From Desulfofustis glycolicus DSM 9705 (lineage in GTDB: Bacteria > Desulfobacterota > Desulfobulbia > Desulfobulbales > Desulfocapsaceae), in NCBI RefSeq assembly GCF_900130015.1, contig NZ_FQXS01000002.1, positions 1 to 64,000 of the forward strand: a DNA stretch of 64,000 nucleotides, written 5' to 3'. The notes beneath the pieces are model-generated. The model was not told the DNA's origin, made no database searches, and saw only the letters and a program-made list of their open reading frames with translations. Position 1 is the first letter of the stretch; each line of letters begins with the position of its first letter. Shown piece by piece: positions 9,348 to 17,772 of the stretch. A program made the position numbers and the translations under genes.

Positions 9348-9618
9348 CGGACAGCTCGATGATACCGTGTTCGGCCATCTTCTCCAGTGCAGCAAGCACG
9401 TCGGCCCGGATTTCTTCTGCCTGACCAGGGTAGGTGTCAGACAGAAGATCGATCATCTCCTGCACGGTGAGATCCTCATGACAGAGCCGCCAGACCAGAT
9501 GAGCCGTCTGATTCAGGGCAACTACCTCGGCACCGTTGAGTGAAAACAATACCACTTCATTATCAAATTGTTCGACCAGGTAGTCGGGGTTGACCACCGG
9601 AACCGCCGTGTTTTTCAT
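9337..9618 (-). CDS. PqqD family peptide-chaperone-like protein
   Basis: A 93-residue winged-helix PqqD-like protein: NPDYLVEQFDNEVVLFSLNGAEVVALNQTAHLVW followed by a helical tail. PqqD proteins bind peptide substrates (RiPP recognition element). Here it heads an operon with HprK-like, nucleotidyltransferase and DUF1499 genes. No precursor peptide or radical-SAM partner is visible nearby, so a role with the exopolysaccharide-type set is more likely. Confidence 0.8.
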   Translation of the reverse strand: MKNTAVPVVNPDYLVEQFDNEVVLFSLNGAEVVALNQTAHLVWRLCHEDLTVQEMIDLLSDTYPGQAEEIRADVLAALEKMAEHGIIELSDGS

Positions 9619-9654
9619 CTGTTCTCTTTCAGCCGTTGTATCGTTTAGGGGTTA

Positions 9655-9933
9655 TCAGCTCGCGCCCAACGAGAACATTGCTTCCAGGTCGTGTTTAGAG
9701 AAGACCTGGAAGGCGAGCATGGTTTCGGTGTGCAGGATATTTTCGATCTTGAGCAGGTTGCGGGTGACCAGGGTGGACAGATCGTCGTTGGTCTTGACCC
9801 GGGCGACGGCGATCAGGTCGTAGGCGCCGCTGACGGAATAGACCTCTGAGATCTCCGACATGCCGGCCAGGGTTTCGGCTACTTCGTTGATATAGCCGCG
9901 TTCGGTATTGATCAGGATGATGGATGTTACCAT
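9655..9933 (-). CDS. Stand-alone Lrp/AsnC ligand-binding (RAM) domain protein
   Basis: A 92-residue protein from the ATG at 9933, which has a strong AAGGAGGC site before it. The whole protein is the C-terminal effector domain of Lrp/AsnC regulators (IILINTERGYINEVAETL, GAYDLIAVARV). No helix-turn-helix is present. Such short proteins bind amino acids or related ligands and may modulate full-length Lrp proteins by mixing subunits. Confidence 0.85.
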   Translation of the reverse strand: MVTSIILINTERGYINEVAETLAGMSEISEVYSVSGAYDLIAVARVKTNDDLSTLVTRNLLKIENILHTETMLAFQVFSKHDLEAMFSLGAS

Positions 9934-10001
9934 GACGCCTCCTTGCTTTCGGTACACAACATATCGTCAGCCACCGGGGTACCGATGGCGCGGTCGACTG
10001 T

Positions 10002-10577
10002 TCAGGTTGGTCGATAGGCCCGTTTGGCCGCCTCGGTGATGCGCCGGACGAAATCGCTCTTGGCCATCGTGTATGCCGCCCGATCGGACGGGTAGCTGTG
10101 GGAAAGATCCCGCTTCAGGGTCTCGTACTGGCGGGCGACATCGGGATGCTCGATCAGATAGTCGCGAAACAGCAGCCCTTCCCACTGGGCGAAATGCTTT
10201 TCAATCATGTGGATGTGGTGAGTCCGCCGGCCCGCTTCATCCCGCCTGATAAACCAGCAATAATAGGGAGAGCGAAGATCGCCAAAGGAGGGGCGCCAGA
10301 AATAGTCATAGCCCTGGGCTTCCAGAATCGGCACGATTGTCCGGCGGGCCAGCGCCAGGTTTTTTACCTCGACAAGCATGTCGATCACCGGTTTGGCGGC
10401 CAGCCCGGGTACCGCCGTCGAGCCGAAATGCTCAATCCTGACGATCTGGTCACCGGGCAGACAGGACAGCAAATGGTCCCGCTCGCGGGCGAACAGCTGC
10501 GGCCAACGCGGATCATAATCGACGATGTCGATATGTTCGCTGATCGCCCGCTCAATCTGCTCTTTTCTCGTCGTCAT
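10002..10577 (-). CDS. GrpB family protein (UPF0157 nucleotidyltransferase fold)
   Basis: A 191-residue GrpB/UPF0157 protein: IVDYDPRWPQLFARE at the N-terminus, then IEHFGSTAVPGLAAKPVIDMLV, the GS plus D-x-D pattern of the nucleotidyltransferase fold. Some members are fused to CoaE; here it is alone. The cellular role is not established. Confidence 0.85.
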   Translation of the reverse strand: MTTRKEQIERAISEHIDIVDYDPRWPQLFARERDHLLSCLPGDQIVRIEHFGSTAVPGLAAKPVIDMLVEVKNLALARRTIVPILEAQGYDYFWRPSFGDLRSPYYCWFIRRDEAGRRTHHIHMIEKHFAQWEGLLFRDYLIEHPDVARQYETLKRDLSHSYPSDRAAYTMAKSDFVRRITEAAKRAYRPT

Positions 10578-10616
10578 CGCCGCCGTATCATAAGCGCCGA
10601 CCGAGACAGTCGCTCA

Positions 10617-10955
10617 TCAACGCCACTGCTTACCGGGCAGGTAATCCTCGCGAACCGGCGAGAATACCTCGACCACTACCGCATCCTCCAATACATCCAC
10701 TCCGTGTTCGACACCGCCCGGGACGCACCAGCTGTCACCCGCCGCCACCAGCGTTACCTCGCCGCCGATGGTAAATCGCAGCCTGCCGGCAACGAGATAG
10801 CCGATCTGTTCGTGGATATGGGTGTGTAGCGGCAGGACCGCATCTTTTGCCAGCCGGAATTCGGCCAGCAACATCTTCTCCCCATAGACCGGGGTCTTCT
10901 GCCGGATTCCCGGCAACAGTTCACGGTACCCCTCAGTTCCAGCTCTACCGATCAT
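10617..10955 (-). CDS. Cupin-domain protein
   Basis: A 112-residue single-domain cupin. Metal-binding motif 1 appears as HTHIHEQIGYLVAG and motif 2 as PGGVEHGVDV, giving a plausible three-His/Glu site. Often a small isomerase, dioxygenase or sugar-binding protein; no specific function can be assigned. Downstream of the PH-domain gene with an 18-bp gap. Confidence 0.8.
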   Translation of the reverse strand: MIGRAGTEGYRELLPGIRQKTPVYGEKMLLAEFRLAKDAVLPLHTHIHEQIGYLVAGRLRFTIGGEVTLVAAGDSWCVPGGVEHGVDVLEDAVVVEVFSPVREDYLPGKQWR

Positions 10956-10973
10956 CAGCTCTTCCTCCCCATT

Positions 10974-11522
10974 TCAACTCTTGTCCGGCGAGCCACCGTC
11001 GCCGCCGGCTCCGGTGCGCGCCAGTCCGCGAATCGCGGTAATTTTCTCAACAAAATCAATCGGGTCACCCGGCGTAACCACTATGGTCCGGTCCGCAAAT
11101 TGCAGCACAACTGCACGCCGCAGGTCGGTAGCAAAGGCACGAAACGGTCCGATTTTCTTACTCTTGAAGGAACCGGCGAAACAGAACATGCCGCCGTTGC
11201 CGAAGCGCCTGATCATTCGCTTCGTTGCCTCCGGGTCGAAGCTCGCTGCCAGTAGTCCGTCGAGTGGAATCTTGGAATACCAGCCAAGCCGTTGCACAAA
11301 AAGGACATCGGGGAACAGCAGATAGCCGCGAATGGTAAAAAAAACCGCCACAACCAGCATGGCCAGCGGCAGGACGATCATCACCAAATCCCAGCCGAAA
11401 GCTCCCGACGGCCGGTTGCCGAGACCGATGGCAACCATGCCGCCGAGCAGGCAGATCGAAAGCAAGGTCATCGCCCGCAACAATAGCCCCCACGGGGCAT
11501 CGTAGAGATACTGCTTGTCCAT
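10974..11522 (-). CDS. Membrane protein with bacterial PH-like domain
   Basis: About 182 residues from the ATG at 11522. Two transmembrane helices (about 14-34 and 46-66), then a bacterial PH-like domain with GGMFCFAGSFKSKKIGPFRAFATD and the closing TPGDPIDFVEKI. The domain faces the cytoplasm by prediction. Proteins of this type are poorly characterised and the function is unknown. Confidence 0.7.
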   Translation of the reverse strand: MDKQYLYDAPWGLLLRAMTLLSICLLGGMVAIGLGNRPSGAFGWDLVMIVLPLAMLVVAVFFTIRGYLLFPDVLFVQRLGWYSKIPLDGLLAASFDPEATKRMIRRFGNGGMFCFAGSFKSKKIGPFRAFATDLRRAVVLQFADRTIVVTPGDPIDFVEKITAIRGLARTGAGGDGGSPDKS

Positions 11523-11705
11523 GTGTGCTTGCCTGCCTGTATCCACGTTCGCTGGTGGTGATCGAACCGGTGCCGATTTTTCGCTTCGGCGATCTACCGA
11601 TAAGCGGTTGCCGGAGGCACCGGAATCGGGTAGAAAAGGGACCGGTCAGCCGGACCGAAGCTCGGCGCCGGCCCGGCACATTGTAACCCGAGAAGATACC
11701 ATACC

Positions 11706-12209
11706 ATGCAGCGAACGGAAACCCAAACCACACTGCCCGACAGCGCCCGGCGCGTCCAAGATTACCTGCGCGAACACGGCTTCGACTGCATCGTCATCGA
11801 ACTGCAGAACTCGACCAGGACCGCTGCTGAGGCGGCCGAAGCCATCGGCTGTTCGGTGGCGCAAATCGCCAAATCACTGGTCTTTAAAAATCGACAGGAC
11901 GACACACCGGTACTGGTGATCGCCTCCGGCGCCAACCGCGTTGATGTCGGGAAAATCGAGAAGCAGACCGGCCTGCAGTTGGCTGGGACCAACGGGGCCT
12001 GGGTCAAGGAGCAGGTTGGCTTTGCCATCGGCGGAGTGCCGCCGGTGGCGCACACGGCACGGTTGCGCACCATCCTGGATCAGGATCTCAAGGTTTGTCG
12101 GTGCATCTGGGCTGCGGCCGGTACCCCCCGTGCCTTGTTCAAGCTGACGCCGGAGGATCTGGACACCATGACCGGCGGCATCTGGCTCGACCTGGCTGAA
12201 GCACGTTGA
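11706..12209 (+). CDS. YbaK/EbsC family aminoacyl-tRNA deacylase
   Basis: A 167-residue editing-domain protein related to YbaK, EbsC and the ProRS INS domain. Signature pieces: CSVAQIAKSLVFKN with the conserved Lys, VIASGANRVD and GVPPVAHT. These enzymes hydrolyse mischarged tRNA (Cys- or Ala-tRNA-Pro). Monocistronic, divergent from the PH-domain gene. Confidence 0.88.
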   Translation: MQRTETQTTLPDSARRVQDYLREHGFDCIVIELQNSTRTAAEAAEAIGCSVAQIAKSLVFKNRQDDTPVLVIASGANRVDVGKIEKQTGLQLAGTNGAWVKEQVGFAIGGVPPVAHTARLRTILDQDLKVCRCIWAAAGTPRALFKLTPEDLDTMTGGIWLDLAEAR

Positions 12210-12250
12210 GGACGGCTGCAGCGATATCACCTGCAACCCTCCAGGTCGGC

Positions 12251-12553
12251 TTAAAAGACGGAGCGCAGGTAATGGATCTCCCGCTCCAGATCGTCGATGC
12301 GGTCGAGCAGATCGAGAACCACCCCGCAACCCGCCAGATTCAGGCCGAGATCACCGCGCAGCCGCTGAATCTTTCTGATTCGGACAATCGCCCGATCGGC
12401 AAAGAGCAGGCAGGGTTTGTCGATCTCCGGATCGATCAGTCCATATACCACGAAACGCTGCAGCAGATCGGGATGCACATCGACCAGGCGACCGAGTTCT
12501 TCGATCGTCAGCAGGCGCCGCTCATCGACTATCAATTCATATCTCTTCATCAT
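12251..12553 (-). CDS. cbpM: CbpM-like chaperone modulator
   Basis: About 100 residues starting at the ATG pair 12553/12550, inside the end of the upstream DnaJ-like gene, so translation is coupled. A MerR-like helix-turn-helix ([22 protein letters not shown]) is followed by a coiled coil ([14 protein letters not shown]), the layout of CbpM, which binds the J-domain of CbpA and blocks its co-chaperone action. The gene order supports this reading. Confidence 0.8.
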   Translation of the reverse strand: MMKRYELIVDERRLLTIEELGRLVDVHPDLLQRFVVYGLIDPEIDKPCLLFADRAIVRIRKIQRLRGDLGLNLAGCGVVLDLLDRIDDLEREIHYLRSVF

Positions 12554-13547
12554 AGCCCGCCTTTTGTCCGTGTTTTCGTCGCGGATGAAAGGTCGAAACC
12601 TTCTGCAGCTGCTCAAAAGCCGCCCGTTCCTCGTCACTGAGGGTGGTCGGGATACGGATTTCGACGCGAACGAAGATATCACCGGCCCCTGACGACCGCT
12701 TCGGCATCCCCTTACCCTTCAGGCGAAAGCGTTTGTTGTTCTGGGTACCCGCTGGGATCGTCAGCGATACCTGGCCATCGACGGTGTGGACCGGGATCTT
12801 GGCGCCGAGCGCTGCCTCCCAGGGTGAGATGGCGACAATGGTATGCAAATCGTGCCCGGACACTTTGAAGGTCGGGTCGGGGGTGATCTTGATCCTGAGC
12901 AGCAAATCACCGGCCGCTCCCCGTCCGGTCCCTTGTTCACCCTGACCGGCGAGGCGAATGACCGAATCATTGGTGACGCCGCGCGGGATCTTCACCTGAA
13001 GGGTCTTCGTCTGCGGCTGCATGCCACCGTGGCCGTCTCCGACAAATGTCTGGAAGGAGATCGTCCGGTTACCGCCATGAAAGGCATCTCGCAGGCTCAG
13101 CGTGATCTCAGCCTCGTGTGATCGCCCCTCGCTGTCCGCCGCAAAGCCGAAATCGTGATGCCCCCCACCGCGGGAGAAACCGCCGCCGAAAAGGTTCTGG
13201 AAAAAGTCGCTGAAGTCTCCGGCCTCGCGAAAATCGCCATCACCTGAAAAATGATAGCTCCTCGAGCTGCGACCACCACCGGTTCGACCGCTCTGCTGCC
13301 AGCCTGGCGGCGGCTGGTCACGAAAACTACTCCACTCTTTGCCATACTGGTCATAGAGCTTTTTCTTTTCCGGATCCTTGAGCACCTCATAGGCCTCATT
13401 GATCTCTTTGAACCGTGATTCGGCATCGACGCCCTTGTTGACATCGGGGTGATGCTTGCGAGCCAGCTTCCGATAGGCCCGCTTTATTTCATCGGCCGTT
13501 GCGTTCTTCGAGACACCGAGGATCTGGTAATAGTCCATATACTCCAT
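12537..13547 (-). CDS. cbpA: DnaJ-class co-chaperone CbpA-like
   Basis: A 336-residue class B J-protein. The J-domain (residues 1-70) carries HPD (KHHPDVNKG), followed by a Gly/Phe-rich stretch ([11 protein letters not shown]) and two C-terminal substrate-binding domains. The four-Cys zinc finger of DnaJ is absent, as in CbpA. It stimulates DnaK ATPase and aids folding under stress. Forms a two-gene operon with cbpM and is divergent from hsp20. Confidence 0.92.
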   Translation of the reverse strand: MEYMDYYQILGVSKNATADEIKRAYRKLARKHHPDVNKGVDAESRFKEINEAYEVLKDPEKKKLYDQYGKEWSSFRDQPPPGWQQSGRTGGGRSSRSYHFSGDGDFREAGDFSDFFQNLFGGGFSRGGGHHDFGFAADSEGRSHEAEITLSLRDAFHGGNRTISFQTFVGDGHGGMQPQTKTLQVKIPRGVTNDSVIRLAGQGEQGTGRGAAGDLLLRIKITPDPTFKVSGHDLHTIVAISPWEAALGAKIPVHTVDGQVSLTIPAGTQNNKRFRLKGKGMPKRSSGAGDIFVRVEIRIPTTLSDEERAAFEQLQKVSTFHPRRKHGQKAGYDEEI

Positions 13548-13645
13548 GGTCGTTTGTCCTCTGCCGGTTAACGGATTGGGCAGTGCGTCACACAGTGTCG
13601 GAGACGCCCGTCCGACGCAGCGATTTCCTGCTCGTGATGCACTAC

Positions 13646-13673
13646 ACTATAATCTTGCTTATTACTTGTTCAA
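13646..13673 (-). promoter_or_regulatory. Candidate sigma70 promoter of cbpA
   Basis: On the minus strand TTGAAC, a 16-bp spacer and TATAGT, about 100 bp before the cbpA start. The divergent gap 13548-13933 is AT-rich; I see no CIRCE repeat and no clear heat-shock sigma box in it. Confidence 0.35.
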
Positions 13674-13933
13674 TACTTTCTTTTTAGTAATTTTAGTCAT
13701 GTTGATTTTCGGGTAACTATACTTATTGTTCACTCAGCGATACTGAATAACCGTACCGTCTTCGGCTGCCGTGGAAAACTCGGATCTGCATGCACGATCA
13801 GGGCAGAGGTGGGTACGATGCCATACCGCAGAGAACTGCTCCGGCGAAGACAGTTTTTTGGCGTCCGCTGCAGCAGTGGTATAGATATGTGGTTTTCCGT
13901 GGCAGCCCGTAATCATCAGTAAAGGAGGATGTT

Positions 13934-14503
13934 ATGGATCTGAAAAAACTTGCCCCGTGGAATTGGTTCAAAAATGAGGACGAAGAAGCAGCGGCAACAC
14001 CGGTACGGATCAATCGGCCGAGAAAACGGAGCGACCTGATTGATCCGTATCACCCATTGTATCACTTTCAACAGCAGATGGAGCAATTTTTCGATTCCTG
14101 GGCCCATGATCTCGGCATGCCCGGCCGAAAGGCAGGAGAATCGGGTAGCCTGATGGCCGGCAGTTTCCTGAAACCGTCGGTCAATATCGGCGGCAACGAA
14201 AAAGAGTACTCGATCTCCGTCGAAATACCCGGGGTCGAAGAAAAAGACATCAAGGTCGAAATCAAGGACGACACGTTGACGATCAGCGGTGAGAAACAAC
14301 AGGAAAAAGAGGATCGCCAGAAGGACTTCTACCGGATCGAGCGCTCATACGGTTCTTTCCGGCGGGTCTTGACGCTGCCCGATGACGCCGACCGGGACGG
14401 TATCAAGGCCGGTTTTCGCAAAGGTGTCCTGCAGTTGACCATCCCGAAGAAAGCGGTTTCCAAGGCCGATGTCAAACAAATCGAGGTCCGCTCCGCTGAC
14501 TGA
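13934..14503 (+). CDS. Hsp20/alpha-crystallin small heat-shock protein
   Basis: A 189-residue Hsp20 protein. The alpha-crystallin domain spans about residues 78-180 (KPSVNIGGNEKEYSISVEIPG at its start, RSYGSFRRVLTLP in the middle) with the terminal IPKKA motif. It is a holdase that keeps unfolded proteins soluble. Strong AAAGGAGG ribosome site before the ATG. Divergent from cbpAM, forming a stress-chaperone group. Confidence 0.93.
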   Translation: MDLKKLAPWNWFKNEDEEAAATPVRINRPRKRSDLIDPYHPLYHFQQQMEQFFDSWAHDLGMPGRKAGESGSLMAGSFLKPSVNIGGNEKEYSISVEIPGVEEKDIKVEIKDDTLTISGEKQQEKEDRQKDFYRIERSYGSFRRVLTLPDDADRDGIKAGFRKGVLQLTIPKKAVSKADVKQIEVRSAD

Positions 14504-14742
14504 TGACGACAACGCTCCACGTTCGCCCGGTCGCACCTACCTGCGGTGCGGCCGGGCGCCCTCGGGAGCGGCAAACCGTTTCCTCGCCGCTCTCCCACCG
14601 CAAACAATCCGTCATTGAAACGCTTGTGCTTCAAACACGTTTCGTTTAGCATTGCTCATCCCTTGTTAATCGCTCATCCCCGCAGTTTGAAGCAGGGTTT
14701 GGCACACAACGTAATCATCACCATTGATCGGGAGAGAATCGG

Positions 14743-15969
14743 ATGCGGCCAATCGTTGCGTGGTTGTCGGTGTTTATGCTGCTGTCGGCCCCGCCGCTGC
14801 TAGCGGCCGCCGACGGTCAATCCCCGGCCGACGCAGCGCCGGCAAACATGGTTTTTGACCCCCTCAAACCGCTGATCGAAGCCGTTTCCAGCAATCCCTG
14901 GGTCCAGGGCAGCCTGTTAATCCTGATCACCTTTGCCTTTGCCTCACTACTTTCCTGGTTGTTGTTTCGCCTGCTCCGGGCACTTACGTCGAAAACCAGT
15001 CACCAACTCGATGATCACTTCGTGCTGCTGCTGCAACCGCCGGTCACCTATACGCTGATCGCCCTCGGCATCACCGCCGGCATCGAGGTGATGCCGTTGC
15101 CCGACGTCTGGAATGTGATGCTGAGCCGGATCATCCGCTCCATCAATGTGATCATCTGGATCATCTTTCTCGGCCGCTTCGCGACCCTGCTGCTCAACCG
15201 GATCGCCGACTATTCCGGTAGAATCAGCTTCATTCAGCGCCGTACCGTAACCCTGTTCGACAATATCGCCAAAGTGGTCATTTTCGGCGCCGGTATCTAC
15301 CTGATCTTCGTCATCTGGCATATCGACATGACGGCCTGGTTGGCCTCGGCCGGCATCGTCGGCATCGCCGTCGGCTTCGCCGCCAAGGATACCCTGTCCA
15401 ACCTGTTTTCCGGCGTGTTCATCGTTGCCGATGCACCCTACAAAGTCGGCGACTACATCGTGCTCGACAACGCCAGCCGCGGCATGGTCACCAATATCGG
15501 TTTGCGCAGTACCCGGATCCTGACTCGCGACGATATCGAGGTAACCATTCCCAACTCGATCATCGGCAATTCGATGATCATCAACCAGTCCGGCGGCTTG
15601 AGTGAAAAGATGAGAATCCGGCTCAAAATCGGCGTGGCCTACGGATCTGATATCGACCAGGTCAAGCAGATCCTGCTCGACGTTGCCGACAGCGAACCGC
15701 TCGTTTGTCGACAACCAACGCCGCGGGTACGTTTTCGCGCTTTCGGCGGCTCGAGTCTTGACCTGGAGCTGCTCTTCTGGGCAAACCACCCGGAAGAGCG
15801 CGGCCGGATACTCGATGCGATGAACACCGCCGTCTACAAACGGTTCAACGAAACCGGCATAGAGATCCCCTATGCCAAACAGGATCTCTATATCAAGGCC
15901 GTGCCGGACAGGTTTTCCCTGCCGGAAACGGCGCCGCCGGACACTGCCACCGGCAACCGTCCCGATTGA
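14743..15969 (+). CDS. MscS-family mechanosensitive channel
   Basis: A 408-residue inner-membrane protein with a signal peptide, a periplasmic stretch, about four transmembrane helices and the MscS pore helix (GIVGIAVGFAAKDTLSNLFSG). The beta domain with DYIVLDNASRGMVTNIGLRSTRI and a C-terminal alpha/beta domain follow. Opens on membrane tension during osmotic downshock. Only 3 bp separate it from the ABC exporter genes, so it probably leads the same operon. Confidence 0.9.
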   Translation: MRPIVAWLSVFMLLSAPPLLAAADGQSPADAAPANMVFDPLKPLIEAVSSNPWVQGSLLILITFAFASLLSWLLFRLLRALTSKTSHQLDDHFVLLLQPPVTYTLIALGITAGIEVMPLPDVWNVMLSRIIRSINVIIWIIFLGRFATLLLNRIADYSGRISFIQRRTVTLFDNIAKVVIFGAGIYLIFVIWHIDMTAWLASAGIVGIAVGFAAKDTLSNLFSGVFIVADAPYKVGDYIVLDNASRGMVTNIGLRSTRILTRDDIEVTIPNSIIGNSMIINQSGGLSEKMRIRLKIGVAYGSDIDQVKQILLDVADSEPLVCRQPTPRVRFRAFGGSSLDLELLFWANHPEERGRILDAMNTAVYKRFNETGIEIPYAKQDLYIKAVPDRFSLPETAPPDTATGNRPD

Positions 15970-15972
15970 CCA

Positions 15973-17772
15973 ATGTCTCTGTCCCATCGCAGATCGGAGA
16001 ACAAAACGTCGCTCCCCCTGTCCGCCCTTTTCAAAGACCTGCTCGCGCCTATCTTCCGCCGCCACCGTCTGCGTCTGCTGGTCGGCTTGACGGCCCTGAT
16101 CGCCGTCGATTTCCTGCAATTGATGATCCCCCGCATCCTCAAGCACGGCGTCGACGCGCTCACCGCCGGCAGCGCATCGCCGGGGCTGCTGCTGCGGCTG
16201 GGAGCGGCCATCGTCGCCATCGCGGTATTCGTCGTGGTGCTGCGCTTTTTCTGGCGAACGTTGATCATCGGCTTTTCCCGGTACCTGGAACGGACCCTGC
16301 GCAACCGTATTTTCAACCGCATCCTGGTCATGGACCAGCCGTTTTTTGAAAAACACTCCACCGGCGACATCATGGCCCACGGCTCCAACGATCTTGCCGC
16401 CGTCCAGATGGCCTGCGGCATGGGCTTGGTGGCGGCGGTCGACGCATTGGTCATGTCCTGTGCCGCCACCGGTTTCATGCTCCACATCGATATGCGGCTG
16501 ACGCTGCTGGCGCTGGCGCCGATGCCGATCCTGGCCGTCTCCACCCGGCTGCTGTCCGGCCGCCTGCACCACCGTTTCAACACGGTCCAGGAATATTTTT
16601 CCGGCCTCACCGAGTTCGCCCGGTCCACCCTCGTTTCCCTGAAGCTGAGCAAGGCCTATACCCTGGAGGAGATTCAGACCCGGGAATTCGATCGACTCGG
16701 ACGACGCTACGCATCGGCCAATATCAGGGTGGCCGCCATCCAAGGGGTGCTGTGGCCGGCGGCTACGCTGATCGGCAATATCGGTCTGCTGGTCATCCTG
16801 CTCTTCGGTGGTACCGCGGTTATTCGCCAGGAACTGACCATGGGCGACTTCGTCGCCTTCGTCACCTACCTGCAAATGCTCATCTGGCCGATGATGGCCG
16901 TCGGCTGGGTGGCCAATCTGCTCCAGCGCGGCGCCACCGCACTGCGCCGTATCCACCGGCTCGTCTCCGCCGAGCCGCTGCTGCTCGACCAGCCATCTGG
17001 TGGCTCCGCGCCACCGGACGGACCGGTCTTTGCCATTCGCAACCTGAGCTTTTCCTATCCCGCCGCGCAGAGCAGCCAGCTGGCAGGAGTCAGCTTCGCG
17101 GCCGATCGGGAAATGATCGGCATTGCCGGCCGCACCGGCAGCGGCAAGAGCACCCTGTGCCGACTGCTGGTCCGTCTCTATCCCGTTGCTGACGGCGCCA
17201 TCTTGCTGCACGGGCGCGATGTCAACCGCCTTTCACTGGCCGAGGTTCGCGACCGGATCGCTTACGTCAGCCAGGAACCGGTTCTCTTTTCCGACACGAT
17301 CGCCAACAATATAGCCTTTGGCGTGGATCGGGCCGACCCGGCCGAGATCGAGCAGGCCGCCCGCGACGCCGCCATCGACGAAGAAATCCGCCAGTTCAGC
17401 AAAGGTTACAAGACGATGATCGGCGAACGGGGGGTGCTCCTGTCGGGCGGTCAGAAACAGCGGCTGGCGCTGGCCCGGGCGCTGATCTGCCGACGGCCGA
17501 TCCTGGTCATCGACGACGGCCTATCCGCCGTCGACACCGCCACCGAGAGCCATATCATCGAGGCGCTGCGGCGACGGCTCGCCGGCAAGACGGTGTTTAT
17601 CGTCTCCAACCGGATCAAGCTGCTGGCCATGACCGATCGCATCCTGCTCTTCGACCAGGGCCGCCTGCTCCATGACGCTCCGCACGATGCATTGTTACAG
17701 CGCAGCGATTTTTACCAGGCCATGTATCGCAAACAGCTGCAGGAAGGGACGGAGGATCGGCGCGATGCATGA
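15973..17772 (+). CDS. ABC exporter half-transporter, degenerate-site subunit
   Basis: A 599-residue fusion of a six-helix type-IV exporter domain (about 30-310) and an ATPase domain. Walker A is GRTGSGKST and the signature is LSGGQKQR. Walker B is VIDDG with Asp where catalytic Glu is usual, and the H-loop His is replaced (IVSNR). Such changes mark the non-hydrolysing site of heterodimeric exporters like TM287/288. It pairs with the next gene, whose start overlaps its stop. The substrate may be a drug or lipid. Confidence 0.9.
   Translation: MSLSHRRSENKTSLPLSALFKDLLAPIFRRHRLRLLVGLTALIAVDFLQLMIPRILKHGVDALTAGSASPGLLLRLGAAIVAIAVFVVVLRFFWRTLIIGFSRYLERTLRNRIFNRILVMDQPFFEKHSTGDIMAHGSNDLAAVQMACGMGLVAAVDALVMSCAATGFMLHIDMRLTLLALAPMPILAVSTRLLSGRLHHRFNTVQEYFSGLTEFARSTLVSLKLSKAYTLEEIQTREFDRLGRRYASANIRVAAIQGVLWPAATLIGNIGLLVILLFGGTAVIRQELTMGDFVAFVTYLQMLIWPMMAVGWVANLLQRGATALRRIHRLVSAEPLLLDQPSGGSAPPDGPVFAIRNLSFSYPAAQSSQLAGVSFAADREMIGIAGRTGSGKSTLCRLLVRLYPVADGAILLHGRDVNRLSLAEVRDRIAYVSQEPVLFSDTIANNIAFGVDRADPAEIEQAARDAAIDEEIRQFSKGYKTMIGERGVLLSGGQKQRLALARALICRRPILVIDDGLSAVDTATESHIIEALRRRLAGKTVFIVSNRIKLLAMTDRILLFDQGRLLHDAPHDALLQRSDFYQAMYRKQLQEGTEDRRDA

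Noticed and set aside
13548-13933. CIRCE or sigma32 control of the chaperone genes
   Set aside because: No TTAGCACTC repeat and no heat-shock -35/-10 pair was found in the divergent gap.
14947-17211. A 754-codon open frame on the minus strand, and a similar 599-codon one at 17615-19414
   Set aside because: Both lie antisense to clear mscS and ABC exporter genes, read as Gln/Asp/Gly-rich strings without domains, and result from the GC-rich third-position bias.
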